DNA of 64,000 bases from Trebonia kvetii (GCF_007827045.1 NZ_RPFW01000002.1:310001-374000); one strand, 5' to 3'; positions 34,909 to 43,835 are shown, numbered from the stretch's first letter. Notes: generated by a model not told the origin, from the sequence alone. A program made the numbers and translations.

Positions 34909-35328
34909 ATGAGTCATGGCGGAAACCCAGAGGCCGGCACGAATTCCTTCATCGGAATCGACGGCACGGCTCTCACAATCACCAGCCCCAACGGCCCGGA
35001 CACCTGGGTCATCCCGGTGAGCGACGCGTTCACCGTGTCGATGACCTGGGAACTGACGGGCATCTTCGCCGCTTGGCTGGCCGGTCTCGGCCTCACCTAC
35101 ACCGTTACGTACACGTTCGCCGGGGTGGGTAACGCCAACGGCACGCCGCTGTCGGTGGTGCGGACCACCGTGGCAGGACAGACCACCTACGGGGCCCCCG
35201 ACACGACCGTGACCGTGCCGGCCAACTCACTGCCGGTGGGCACGTACGAGGTCCTGGCGCGGGTGACGTTCGGCGGCAACCCGCCGATGTCCGCGTACAT
35301 CGAGATCCCGGTCCTCGACATCTACTAG
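34909..35328 (+). CDS. Hypothetical beta-rich protein next to the CHAT/subtilase operon
   Basis: The 139-residue product (start ATG 34909, ribosome site GAAGGAGAC) has no signal peptide. Alternating strands such as TALTITSPNGPDTWVIPV, FTVSMTWELTG, LTYTVTYTFAGVG, DTTVTVPANSLPVGTYEVLARVTF and YIEIPVLDIY predict an immunoglobulin-like beta sandwich. A short hydrophobic IFAAWLAGLGL lies in the middle. It is monocistronic, with a strong terminator 12 bp after its stop. I do not recognise the family. Its position opposite the CHAT operon makes a substrate or effector role conceivable, but only by position. Confidence 0.6.
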   Translation: MSHGGNPEAGTNSFIGIDGTALTITSPNGPDTWVIPVSDAFTVSMTWELTGIFAAWLAGLGLTYTVTYTFAGVGNANGTPLSVVRTTVAGQTTYGAPDTTVTVPANSLPVGTYEVLARVTFGGNPPMSAYIEIPVLDIY

Positions 35329-35339
35329 GCCTGACGAGA

Positions 35340-35371
35340 GATCCGAGGCCGGCCGTGGCCGGCCTCGGATC
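35340..35371 (+). terminator. Perfect 15-bp stem terminator
   Basis: Bases 35340-35354 pair with 35357-35371 without mismatch around GT (GATCCGAGG...CCTCGGATC). The stem lies just after the stop of the beta-rich protein gene and before the convergent zinc-ribbon gene. No T tract is present, as is common in high-GC actinobacteria. Confidence 0.75.
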
Positions 35372-35390
35372 GCCAGTTCCGAGCCGGTTC

Positions 35391-35669
35391 TCAGGCCGAA
35401 GTGCCGTCCCAGTCGATGCCCTGGCCGAGCAGCCACTGCCGGTCGGCGTCCGGCGGCTCCGCGGTGGCCGTGATGCCGCCCGCGCGCACGCCGCCCGTTC
35501 CGCCAACGTGAATCGCGGTAACGTCCCCTTGGTCAAGCACGAGTTTTTCCAGGTGAGGAGGCCACGGCAGCAGCAGCCGCCGCCCGCAGCGCAGGCAGGT
35601 CCACTCCTCTTCCCCTGACTCCACGCGGCTGCTGAGGACCATCTCGTGCTTCTCCGTCACGGTGTTCAC
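35391..35669 (-). CDS. Small CxxC protein (zinc-ribbon half)
   Basis: The 92-residue product contains EEEWTCLRCGRRLLLPWPPHLEKLVLDQGD followed by a Gly-rich HVGGTGGVRAGGI. The two Cys suggest a half zinc ribbon that may dimerise or pair with a partner. Small proteins with this CxxCGRRLLLxWPP arrangement recur beside actinobacterial sigma/CHAT gene sets, as far as I can recall. It lies downstream of the CHAT gene in the same direction, separated by a short repeat array; function unknown. Confidence 0.6.
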   Translation of the reverse strand: MNTVTEKHEMVLSSRVESGEEEWTCLRCGRRLLLPWPPHLEKLVLDQGDVTAIHVGGTGGVRAGGITATAEPPDADRQWLLGQGIDWDGTSA

Positions 35670-35719
35670 CCATCCCGTTGTTCCGAGGCAGCATCGGTAC
35701 GTTGTGTGCCATCAGGGTC

Positions 35720-35780
35720 TCACCTGCCAGCGTTGCCCGCTCACCTGCCAGCCTGCCCGCTCACCTGCCAGCCTTGCCCG
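35720..35780. repeat. Three tandem ~20-bp repeats
   Basis: The unit TCACCTGCCAGC-n-TTGCCCGC occurs at 35720-35740, 35741-35760 and 35761-35780, with one- or two-base differences. It lies between the stop of the CHAT gene and the start of the zinc-ribbon gene, both on the minus strand. It could be a regulator-binding array for the downstream gene or slippage-prone sequence. It is too short and spacerless for CRISPR. Confidence 0.65.
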
Positions 35781-35788
35781 GTCGGCGG

Positions 35789-38392
35789 CTAGCCGCCGCC
35801 GAAGCAGACGAACGGGCTGAACTTCTCGACGAGGGCGGCCTCGGCGAGTGCCTCGGCGGGCCGGGCCCCGGCCGCGAGCAGTCGATGGTAGGCGATCATC
35901 AGGTTGACGGCACTGGCGTCCGCTACCCGGGTGACGCTCGATATCACCGACGCTGTCCCGCTGTAGAGCAGGGCCGCGGTGAAGCCGAGGATCTCCTCAC
36001 CCGGACGTATCACGGTCCGCCCTACATCGCACGATGACAGGACCACGTGCCGGGGAGCGGCCGCGAGCTGCTGAATGTCGTAGGCCATCAACGGACCGTC
36101 GGCCAGGTCGAGCCGCGAGAACAGGAAATTCTCGCGTTCGTGATGCCCGTGTGCGGCCAGGTGGGCTAGCGGCGCACCATCCAAGGCATGCAGGGCGGCA
36201 CCGACGGTGGCCCGTTCCGCCAGCAGCGGCTGGCAGCCGGCATAACACCGTGCGATGTCGGTGACCTCCCGGGCCGCATGGTCCAGATCCGGTCCCGCGA
36301 CCAGGAGCGGCGGGGCGACCCGCGGCGGCCGCGCCGCCGCGGTGCCGCTCAGCCAGGCGGCCAGCCAGGCGGACGCGGACGGGCTCACCGTGACCGGGCG
36401 CCCGCGCAGGGACGGCAGCACGCTCCAGGGGATGCTCGCCAGCGCGCCCGCGGGGACGAGGACCACGCCGTCATCGCCGAGCCAGGACCCCAGTGGCTCG
36501 ATGATCTCGGCGGTCAGCACTGCTGTCTGGCGCCCTATCGACTCCCTGATCACCGCCTCCAGCCTGGCGGGCATCAGCCGTCCGGCCAGCGTGTCCAGGT
36601 CGGCGTTCAACCGCCTGGCCGCCTCGGCGGCCGCGTCGAAGTTACCGAGCCTGGCCAGCCGCACAGATCCGGGCCGGACGAGCACCGCGAGTATCTGGCC
36701 GCGCCGGACGAGGATGCTCACCAGGCACTGCCCGCTGCCCGCCAGGGCGCCGCTCACCTCACTGAGGCTGGCCTGGGCCGTGGCCATGCCGCCGCCGCTC
36801 GCCTGCCAGTCGCGCTCCCTGATCTCACGCTGCAACTCGGCTTGCCTGGCCATCTGCCGGGGGTCTCGTTTGCCTCGCAGCTCGGCCTCGCGGGTCAGGC
36901 GGCCGAGCAGCCGCAGTTCGGCCAGGGCCGCCGCCGTCTGCGGGTCGGCGGGCGGGCGCACCGGCCTGACCCGGAATGCCTGCGCCCGAGAGCGTTCCAG
37001 CCAGGCGAACACCAGCGGCGCCGAGTTCCGGTCCAGCGCCACCCGCAGGCCGGCGGCGGCAAGCTCCGCGCCGAGGGCCCCGGTGCCGGTTTGCAGGTCA
37101 AGGCTGCCGAGCCGGCCACGACGGGTCTGCACCATGGCCAGGCCGGCGCGGAGCTCGGCCAGCGCTGCCCCAGACCGCCTTTGCCGCTCCGCCAGTTCGG
37201 CCCGCGCCAGCCGACGCATCAGGCTGACCGCCAGCGGTGCCGCCGGCCGGCGCCGGCGGACTGCCGCGATCAGCCGGCTCGCCTCATCGAGGCGGCCGGC
37301 GACGAGCAGGTTCCGGGCCGCGAGCAACTCGGCCATCTCCGCATCGTTCGCCAGCCCGCAGCCGCGCAGCCGCTCGGCTAGCCGGATGGCCTCTGCCGCG
37401 GCGGCCGCCCGGCGGCCCACAGCGACCGACCGGGCCCGCAACCTGGTCAGTGCCGCCAGGCATGCGTACGCGTCGTTGCCGTGCCGGCGGAAACGGCGCT
37501 CGGCGGTCGTCGCCCAGCGCCGCGCGGCGTCAGCCTCGCCGGCGCCGAGTGCCGCCTCAGACCTGGCCAGCTCGGCATCCGCGAGATCATGGTCAAGGCG
37601 CTGCCTCCGGAACGAGGTCATCGCGTCGTCCAGTTCACTGGCCGCATCACCGGCCAGGCCGGCGGCCAGCAGCGCACGGGCCTTGTCCATCGCCAGGATC
37701 GGCAGGATGCCGGGCGCGCACCGCCGGTAACCGTCGGCGGCCGCGTTGAAGAGCTGCAGCGCGGCGGGAATATCGCCAGCAAGCAGATCGCAGTACCCGA
37801 GGTTGTGCAGTGCCTTGGTTGTCATCCGGTCATGGCCCTCGGCTGCCGCGACTCGCTGACACCAGAGCAGGTCGGCGCGTGCTCGCCGGACATCACCGGC
37901 GTTCAGGTGAGCGAAGCTGCGGTTGAGCAGTGCCGCGATCAGGTTCGCGGTCTCCGCCGGATCCCCTTCCAGTCGCGCGACCGCGCTGTCGAGCATCCTC
38001 AGCGCCTCACCTCCCCGCCCGGTCAGCGTGAAGATGCGGCCCCGCTGAAGAAACAGCAGGCCGTGGTTCTCCGGAGCCGCCAGGCCGTGGGCTCGGTCTA
38101 GCAGGCACAGCCCGTATTCGGTGCGGCCCTGTTCGGACTCCCACAACGCCAGGATCGCGAGCAGCCTGGCGGCCAGGGCGTGATGCGCCTCGTGCACCTG
38201 CTGCGCGTCGGGTTGTTCTCCGTCTTCCCGCCAGCCCAGGTGCCGTAGCCCGGCCCGGGCATAGCGGGCGCCCGCCGCGGGGTGCCCGATGTTGCCCTCC
38301 CGGATGCCGCGCACGCGTGCCTCCAGGGCCAGGCTCTCGGCACGGTCCAGCGAACGACGGGAGCGGACTGAGGGCCGCTCAGCGGGTGGCAT
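35789..38392 (-). CDS. TPR-CHAT domain protein (caspase-like protease)
   Basis: The 867-residue protein has a TPR-like helical repeat region over residues ~60-420 (for example LNRSFAHLNAGDVRRARADL and ALHNLGYCDLLAGDIPAALQLFNAA), a linker helix region and a C-terminal CHAT domain (~600-867). The caspase-like dyad is visible: His in LAHLAAHGHHERENFLF (~747) and Cys in HVVLSSCDVGRT (~785), plus the ending GTASVISSVTRVAD. CHAT proteases cleave protein partners on activation, for example TPR-CHAT in type III CRISPR systems. It is the last gene of a four-gene operon with a subtilase and a sigma factor, 24 bp after its neighbour. Confidence 0.88.
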   Translation of the reverse strand: MPPAERPSVRSRRSLDRAESLALEARVRGIREGNIGHPAAGARYARAGLRHLGWREDGEQPDAQQVHEAHHALAARLLAILALWESEQGRTEYGLCLLDRAHGLAAPENHGLLFLQRGRIFTLTGRGGEALRMLDSAVARLEGDPAETANLIAALLNRSFAHLNAGDVRRARADLLWCQRVAAAEGHDRMTTKALHNLGYCDLLAGDIPAALQLFNAAADGYRRCAPGILPILAMDKARALLAAGLAGDAASELDDAMTSFRRQRLDHDLADAELARSEAALGAGEADAARRWATTAERRFRRHGNDAYACLAALTRLRARSVAVGRRAAAAAEAIRLAERLRGCGLANDAEMAELLAARNLLVAGRLDEASRLIAAVRRRRPAAPLAVSLMRRLARAELAERQRRSGAALAELRAGLAMVQTRRGRLGSLDLQTGTGALGAELAAAGLRVALDRNSAPLVFAWLERSRAQAFRVRPVRPPADPQTAAALAELRLLGRLTREAELRGKRDPRQMARQAELQREIRERDWQASGGGMATAQASLSEVSGALAGSGQCLVSILVRRGQILAVLVRPGSVRLARLGNFDAAAEAARRLNADLDTLAGRLMPARLEAVIRESIGRQTAVLTAEIIEPLGSWLGDDGVVLVPAGALASIPWSVLPSLRGRPVTVSPSASAWLAAWLSGTAAARPPRVAPPLLVAGPDLDHAAREVTDIARCYAGCQPLLAERATVGAALHALDGAPLAHLAAHGHHERENFLFSRLDLADGPLMAYDIQQLAAAPRHVVLSSCDVGRTVIRPGEEILGFTAALLYSGTASVISSVTRVADASAVNLMIAYHRLLAAGARPAEALAEAALVEKFSPFVCFGGG

Positions 38393-38416
38393 TGATCGGC
38401 CGCCTCCAGGAGCAGG

Positions 38417-38926
38417 TCACAAGATGAGCGCGGGAGTCACCACGGACGGGCCGGCGCCGTTCTGCCCCGGTTCGGCTGACCGGATGATGAGCTGCGCCGT
38501 TCCCCGTGGCACCCGGGTGAAGGCGAAACGTCCCTGCTCGTCGCTGCTGACGCTCAGGGGATCCGCGGTGGTCTTCATCTCGATCTCCCGGCGCTGCGGC
38601 GGCGCCAGCCAGCCGTCGATCCGCACCGTTCCGTCGCTGTTCGCGTCGATGCGGATCATGACGGTAAGGCTTTCGCTGTCGAAGGTAATCGTGCGGCTCT
38701 GCTCCGCGCCGCGGACCGCCGCGGCTGACAGCTCTTCATCGACGAACCGCGCCATCTCGATCTCGAGGTCACGCAGCGAGAGGAGGAAGCGAAGCCGTTC
38801 AGGAAGATCCGCCGGCATCGGGTCAACCGCCTGGTACATCTCCTGGATGTCGTCGAGGAGCCGGAAGTCGAAGTCATCAAGCGGGCCGTCAGCCGACGCG
38901 CCGCTGCCCGCGTCTGGGTGCGTCAT
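38417..38926 (-). CDS. Hypothetical regulatory-type protein of the CHAT operon
   Basis: The 169-residue product has an N-terminal helical half (PMPADLPERLRFLLSLRDLEIEMARF, ~residues 36-61) and a beta-rich second half with TITFDSESLTVMIRIDAN, IDGWLAPP and VSSDEQGRFAFTRVPRGTAQLIIR. The latter resembles carboxypeptidase-regulatory-like or transthyretin-like folds. The start overlaps the stop of the ECF sigma gene (ATGA), so the two are made together. By position it could hold the sigma factor or the protease in check. That role is inferred. Confidence 0.65.
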   Translation of the reverse strand: MTHPDAGSGASADGPLDDFDFRLLDDIQEMYQAVDPMPADLPERLRFLLSLRDLEIEMARFVDEELSAAAVRGAEQSRTITFDSESLTVMIRIDANSDGTVRIDGWLAPPQRREIEMKTTADPLSVSSDEQGRFAFTRVPRGTAQLIIRSAEPGQNGAGPSVVTPALIL

Positions 38927-39540
38927 CGCGGATTCTCCTCAAGGCCTTTGGCCAGCAGGAGGGCGCGCAGCTTGGCCAGGCACCGGCCGCGGGTGGGATC
39001 CACGCTGCCCACTTGCATGCCGAGTTCGGCGGCTACCGCGGCGTAATCCGGACGCGGCACGAAGGCGATGATGCGCAGCAGTTCCTGGCACCGCGGCGAC
39101 AGCTGGCGGATGGCTGTCCACAGGGCACGGCGCTGGTCATCGATCATGACTTGTTCCTCCGATCCAGGTCCCTCGTCGGGCAACTCGGCGAATGCCTCCT
39201 GGTCCGTGGGAAACTGCTTGCGCTCGGCCGCGCGCACCCGCCATGCTTCCCGCCTCGTGGTGATGACTAGCCAGCCGGCGAGCGCGGTCGGGGTGCGGAT
39301 TTCGTCCAGGTGCTCGAACAAGCGCATCCAGACGGTCTGCAGTACATCCTCCGTGTCGCCCGCGCTCAGCCCCGTTGCCCGCGCGACGTGCCACAGCAGC
39401 GGGCTGAATTCGGTCACGATCTGGCCGAGCGCATCATCGCTGCCCTGTCTGACCGCACTCACCAGGGCCGCGATGCGGGCGGCGCGGTCTGGCTGACTCG
39501 GCCGCACGGGGGCCGGCCTTCGGTCATCCACGGCGATCAC
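38923..39540 (-). CDS. ECF-type RNA polymerase sigma factor of the CHAT operon
   Basis: The 205-residue protein shows sigma region 2 (LLWHVARATGLSAGDTEDVLQTVWMRLFEHLDEI, ~48-81; then WLVITTRREAWR) and region 4 (LSPRCQELLRIIAFVPRPDYAAVAAELGMQVGSVDPTRGRCLAKLR, ~146-191). No classical anti-sigma gene follows. Overlaps of 4 bp with both the subtilase gene upstream and the next gene tie its synthesis to them. It may drive transcription of this operon or of its effector genes. Confidence 0.9.
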   Translation of the reverse strand: MIAVDDRRPAPVRPSQPDRAARIAALVSAVRQGSDDALGQIVTEFSPLLWHVARATGLSAGDTEDVLQTVWMRLFEHLDEIRTPTALAGWLVITTRREAWRVRAAERKQFPTDQEAFAELPDEGPGSEEQVMIDDQRRALWTAIRQLSPRCQELLRIIAFVPRPDYAAVAAELGMQVGSVDPTRGRCLAKLRALLLAKGLEENPR

Positions 39541-41318
39541 AGGATGCGACGGGGCAGATTGTTGCAGGCGGCCACTGCTCGCTTGCGCCTCTCCTCGTCC
39601 CCGGGGCTGTCCAGTTTCAGCCCAGATCCGACAGCGCCCTTCAGCAACGACTTGGCGATGAGCGCCGCCCCGTACGGGGCCGAGAACGACGTACCGCTCC
39701 AGAGTGCGAAGCCGGCCGAGTAGTCGTTGGGGTCAAGCGCCTCGCGGCCGGGTGGCCAGTGCCCTGATGGCATCCTGTTGACGGGAATCCTGAGCGCGGG
39801 AGTGCGGCTGGCGTCGGCGTCGATGGGGTACGTGCTGACCACGCAGGCACCCAGCGCCCAGGCGGTCACCCAGTGGCCGTCGTTGCTGAACATGGCCTTG
39901 GTGCCGTTGGGGTTGAGGGCGCCGACGCTGATCAGCGGCACCTGGCCGGCCGGGACGGGCTCAAGTGCGAACGCGGCGGGGTAGAACTTGCGGTTCGTCG
40001 CGTAGTTTCCCGCCGCGGCGACGACCACGACGCCCAGCGAGATCAGCACCTTGATCGCCTGCCAGAGCCCGGAGGTCACCACCTTGTCGTGCGCGGACTC
40101 GCTGAAGTAGCCGAACGACAGTGAGACGACATCGACGCGTGCCACCGGGTCGTCCGGCCTGGCGCGCGCGATCCGCTTGGCCAGGTGGCCAAGCGCGCAG
40201 ATGATGTCGCCCTCGTTGAGAATGTCATCGCTGCGCATCACGCGCACGGCCAGGACCTGGGCCTCCGGGGCGACCTGGCGGACGATGCCCGCGATGAACG
40301 TGCCGTGGCCAAGGGCCTCGTTGAGCTCGCCGATCAGCGGGTTGTCCGCCAGCGGTGCGTCCCAGGCGTTCTGGATCACCTGGCGCGGCTTGTCGCCATG
40401 CGCTCTCGCCCGCTCGCCCTCGTGCCGGATGTGCTCCTGGATCCTTTCGTCCCACGTGACGAAGCCGGACGGGGACGTGGTGTAGCCGCCGGCCGGGTTC
40501 ACGCCCACGTCCAGCCACTCGTGGGCGCGCACCCCGGTGTCCAGGACGGCGATCGCCGGGCGACGGCCGTAACGGGACGCGCAGGTGGCATCCCGCCTGC
40601 GGCGCGGCGGCTTGACGAAGACCGCGACCGGAGTGCGCGGGTCGCCGCCGCTAAACAGGTAAGAACTGGTGGTGCTCGGCCCGCTGACGTCGCTACCGCT
40701 GCCTGGGCCCCCGGTGATGCCGCCGCCTCCTTCGCCGACCGGGCTGCCGGTGATGGGCGAGCCGATCAGCAGATGCTCCAGCTCGAAACGGTCGATGCTC
40801 GCCTTGTCGAGGATGGGCGGCTCGGCGGCCGCCGATTCCTCGTTCGCCACCTGTTCTCCAGGGGCGGCGGCCGCGCGCAGCGTCTGCAGCGCTGTCCAGG
40901 CGTCGATTTCTACCGGATGGCGATAGCCCGGGAGGGGGACCAGGGCCGCGGGCCGGGGCAGCCGGGCCAGGTCCTCGAAGACCCGCCGGTCGCCGTCGCC
41001 TGCTGCGAGGTCCGCGTCGGCGTTCTCCCCGGGCGGCACCAGCATCATCCCGGCGATCCCGAGGACCGCGTTGACAGTGGTCATGAAGCCGCTGTCGCCT
41101 TGCAGATCGTCGGGGACCAGCAGCGTCCTGGCCCGGTACACCGTCGGCCGCGGGCGAGGGTAACCGTCTACGGCTACGGCGCGTGCGGGGTTGAGTACCC
41201 GCCCGCCATGGCGTTCCAGCAGGGATGCTGGCAGATCGAGCAGGCCGGGCGGAAAATCGTCGTCATTATCCGGTGCCGCCCCGGCGCCGTCGAGACGCGG
41301 CTGGAAATACCATTTCAT
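39537..41318 (-). CDS. Intracellular S8 (subtilisin-like) serine protease
   Basis: The 593-residue protein has no signal peptide or membrane helix. The N-terminal ~240 residues contain YRARTLLVPDDLQGD and ENADADLAAGD with a Gly/Ser-rich linker (GEGGGGITGGPGSGSDVSG) before the protease domain. The catalytic triad is Asp in AIAVLDTGV (~258), His in GHGTFIAGI (~338) and Ser in WSGTSFSAPYGA (~543), with the oxyanion Asn in VVAAAGNYA. It is the first gene of an operon with a sigma factor and a caspase-like protein. Cytoplasmic location next to another protease suggests proteolytic signalling. ATG 41318 is preferred over 41342. Confidence 0.88.
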   Translation of the reverse strand: MKWYFQPRLDGAGAAPDNDDDFPPGLLDLPASLLERHGGRVLNPARAVAVDGYPRPRPTVYRARTLLVPDDLQGDSGFMTTVNAVLGIAGMMLVPPGENADADLAAGDGDRRVFEDLARLPRPAALVPLPGYRHPVEIDAWTALQTLRAAAAPGEQVANEESAAAEPPILDKASIDRFELEHLLIGSPITGSPVGEGGGGITGGPGSGSDVSGPSTTSSYLFSGGDPRTPVAVFVKPPRRRRDATCASRYGRRPAIAVLDTGVRAHEWLDVGVNPAGGYTTSPSGFVTWDERIQEHIRHEGERARAHGDKPRQVIQNAWDAPLADNPLIGELNEALGHGTFIAGIVRQVAPEAQVLAVRVMRSDDILNEGDIICALGHLAKRIARARPDDPVARVDVVSLSFGYFSESAHDKVVTSGLWQAIKVLISLGVVVVAAAGNYATNRKFYPAAFALEPVPAGQVPLISVGALNPNGTKAMFSNDGHWVTAWALGACVVSTYPIDADASRTPALRIPVNRMPSGHWPPGREALDPNDYSAGFALWSGTSFSAPYGAALIAKSLLKGAVGSGLKLDSPGDEERRKRAVAACNNLPRRIL

Positions 41319-42047
41319 TGCGACCCCCCGCGTACAGTGCACCGAAGTTCTGGGCGGCTGGATCGCGAGCGATTCAGCCTCGTGCGGCGGATACCGTCAA
41401 TCTGGCAGAGTGGTGCCGACGCCGTGAAGTACACGATGTTGATAACGAAATAATAACGACCTCTGCTCTGCTGTCCCCGCGGCGAGCAGGCCCGGTCCTG
41501 GCCAGTGGCTCGGCTTGAGGTAGCGCCGCCGGCGGGCGAGGTTCTGGCTGACGGGCGGCGGCGCAGCGCCTTCAACGAGACGCCTGTCCAGTCTCAGTTG
41601 AATTGACGATTATTTGTTTCCCAGCTGCTGAATTCAGTCTAACTGACGCCGGCCGTTTCGGCTTCAGGCTTTTTGCGCGCGATGCCGATGCAAAGCGGCG
41701 CGCTCTAGTGATACCTGACCACTGAGGTCTCAATTTGTAATTGGTGCCACTCAAGGCACGGAGCCGGATCGTGCATTTGCCGAATATCTCCCGGAATGAG
41801 CAGGCAAACAGGAAGTGCCGTGCTGGGGGAGTGGAAGGGTTGAAAGCCCCGCGCTGATCGCCCGGCCGCGATGCCGCGGGGACCGGGAAGCCCACGGTCT
41901 CTGGCCACCATTAGTCACGGAAAGTGGCCGCATCGGGGGAGTAGAGTTACTGCCTCGGAAATGTGCGGCCTCGGACGGCTCGGCCGCGAGCTGGGAGGAC
42001 ACCGGGAAGCAGGCCCGTCCGAGCGGTGGCGAAGGGAGCGCGCAGTC
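41319..42047. other. Divergent intergenic region of ~730 bp
   Basis: This gap separates the protease operon from the GGDEF gene. An AT-rich stretch at 41430-41460 is a plausible promoter for the protease operon. Around 41593-41646 a partial dyad links CAGTTGAATT to AATTCAGTCTAACTG. No coding region was recognised on either strand: the open frames lack family features. GAAGGGAGCG before 42048 is the GGDEF ribosome site. Confidence 0.5.
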
Positions 42048-43259
42048 ATGGAAGCGGATGCCGAGCTGCGGATCCCGCGCTCGGCGCTCGGCTCCATTCA
42101 GCGTGCACTGGCCTCTGTGCACGCGGCCGTCGGGTTGCCCGCGACGCTCCAGGCGATCGCGGAGGGCGTGACGAGTTCGACGCCGTACACATGGGTCACG
42201 CTGACCACGGCCCGGGAACCGGACGCGGTGGACCTGCACGTCGAGGTGGTGGTCGGGCCGCCAGACGCGGTGGCGATGCTGCTCGGCACGACATGCCCGC
42301 GTGCCGCGCTCGTGGAGCACCTGGCCGGTGGCGAGGCGTGGGGTGCGCTGCGGTTCTGGTCCCATTTCGGGGAGACCGATGGCGTCATCATGTTCGTTCC
42401 CGACTATGCGCCGCTGGATGTCCCCGATGCCTGGCGGCCCGAGTACGAGCTGATGGCCCCGCTCTACGGGCCGGGCGGCGAGCTGATCGGGACGATGGGC
42501 CTGGACCGTCCCAGGGACGGGCGCATCCCGCCGCCCTGGGTCAACGAGTTCCTCGAGCTGTTCGCCGAGCAGGCGGTGATCGCGATCCTCAACGCCCGAC
42601 GGCACGAGCAGGCGCTGCGCGAGATGCGCACGCTGGAGCAAGAGAGGGCCGCGCTGCACGCCGCGTACGCCGAGCAGCACGCCCGTGAGACCGACCTGCG
42701 CCACCAGGCTCGCCGAGATTCGCTGACCGGCCTGGCCAACCGGGTGCTGCTGGAGGAGCGGCTTGAGGAGCTGCTGGCCGCGCAGATCCCGCTCGCTGTG
42801 GTCTTCTGCGATCTAGACGACTTCAAGCGGATCAACGACACGCACGGTCACGCGGTCGGCGACGAGGTGCTGCGAGTCATGGGCGTGCGGCTGGCGCGGC
42901 GCCTGGCGGCAGTGGACGTGGTCGCCAGGATCGGCGGGGACGAGTTCGTCGTGGTCGCGCCCGGGGTCCAGCAGGCGGACGCGCCGGGGTTGCTGCGGCG
43001 GATCGAGAAGGCGTTCGCGCGCGATCCGGTGCGCATCGCAGACCTGCGCCTGCACCTGTCGTGCTCGCTGGGCCTGGTGTGTGAGCCCGGCGGTGCGGAC
43101 GACCGGGCCGGATCAGCGGCGGAGCGCGCCGAGGAACTGCTGCGCACCGCCGACCGGGAGATGTACGCGCACAAGCGCTCGCGGGCGGGTGTGCACCGGC
43201 TGCTGCAGCTGGCGGAGAGCCGGCCGCGCTTGTCGCGTCCGGTTACCGATCAGGGCTGA
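42048..43259 (+). CDS. GAF-GGDEF diguanylate cyclase
   Basis: The 403-residue protein has a GAF-type sensor (~10-180; LYGPGGELIGTMGLDRPRDG, EFLELFAEQAVIAILNAR), a short coiled coil (~190-225, MRTLEQERAALHAAYAEQHARETDL) and a GGDEF domain from RRDSLTGLANRVLLEERL. The active-site motif is RIGGDEFVVVAPG, intact, with FCDLDDFKRINDTHGHAVGDEVL before it. The RxxD product-inhibition site expected shortly before GGDEF is not present (AAVDVVARIGGDEF). It should make c-di-GMP without classical feedback inhibition. ATG 42048 follows GAAGGGAGCG. No membrane segment is visible. Confidence 0.88.
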   Translation: MEADAELRIPRSALGSIQRALASVHAAVGLPATLQAIAEGVTSSTPYTWVTLTTAREPDAVDLHVEVVVGPPDAVAMLLGTTCPRAALVEHLAGGEAWGALRFWSHFGETDGVIMFVPDYAPLDVPDAWRPEYELMAPLYGPGGELIGTMGLDRPRDGRIPPPWVNEFLELFAEQAVIAILNARRHEQALREMRTLEQERAALHAAYAEQHARETDLRHQARRDSLTGLANRVLLEERLEELLAAQIPLAVVFCDLDDFKRINDTHGHAVGDEVLRVMGVRLARRLAAVDVVARIGGDEFVVVAPGVQQADAPGLLRRIEKAFARDPVRIADLRLHLSCSLGLVCEPGGADDRAGSAAERAEELLRTADREMYAHKRSRAGVHRLLQLAESRPRLSRPVTDQG

Positions 43260-43408
43260 CGCCGGAGCGTGGCCAGGCCGGTGGCCCTGATCCCGGTCGT
43301 GCCTCAATTGGGTCACAAGCCCGCGACGACAGGCCTTGCGGCCTTCTCGATCGGCAGTCCGCAGCGTCTCATCAGGAGAAGATGCCCCGGGCGAGCGGAG
43401 AGCCGACA

Positions 43409-43835
43409 ATGCGCAACAGGGCCATCGCAGTCTTGACTGTCATAACCGTAGTGGGCGGCCGGCGTGTACATCTGGGTGCAGGCTACGTATGTCTTGCCCG
43501 CCGCCGGCTGCGGCCTGTGGGGAATGCCCGGTCAACCCGCTGGCACTCCAGGTGCTGCGCAATGCTTTACGGCCGCGTCGCGCACCTGCGCTGCGGCCGG
43601 CGTCCGGGTCCACTGGCAGGGGGTAGAGAGCGGAACCGACGCCGTCTACGTCATCCGCGCGGGCGGGACGCCAGGCCGGTGCCAGGTCACCGCCTACAGC
43701 CAGGTGAGGTCCATCGGCTTCCCTGGTCAGGTGAAAACCATGGCCTGCCAGTCGTCAGTCACCGACGCGGGCGTTACGATCTCCTGCCCTCCCGTGCCGA
43801 CGTCGCTCACGATCAGGCCAGAGCCGAGCAGGTGA
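43409..43835 (+). pseudogene. Small exported or membrane-anchored protein, frameshifted
   Basis: ATG 43409 starts MRNRAIAVLTVITVVG, a signal-anchor-like helix. The continuation YIWVQATYVLPAAGCGLW, QCFTAASRTCAAAG, YVIRAGGTPGRCQVTAY and VKTMACQSSVTDAGVTISCPP is one base out of frame, joined near 43455-43462 in a run of GGCGGCCGG. The second part has several Cys that could form disulfides outside the cell. With one G removed the two parts give a continuous ~140-residue protein. I do not recognise the family. Either a real frameshift or a sequencing error in a GC run. Confidence 0.55.

Noticed and set aside
35720..35780. CRISPR array
   Set aside because: Units are contiguous with no spacers and only three copies; no cas gene in the window.
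36188..37730. Long plus-strand frames across the CHAT gene
   Set aside because: Antisense shadows created by high GC in third positions; no ribosome sites or domains, and they conflict with the clear TPR-CHAT protein.
41871..42047. N-terminal extension of the GGDEF gene
   Set aside because: No conserved residues and no ribosome site before 41871; GAAGGGAGCG supports ATG 42048.
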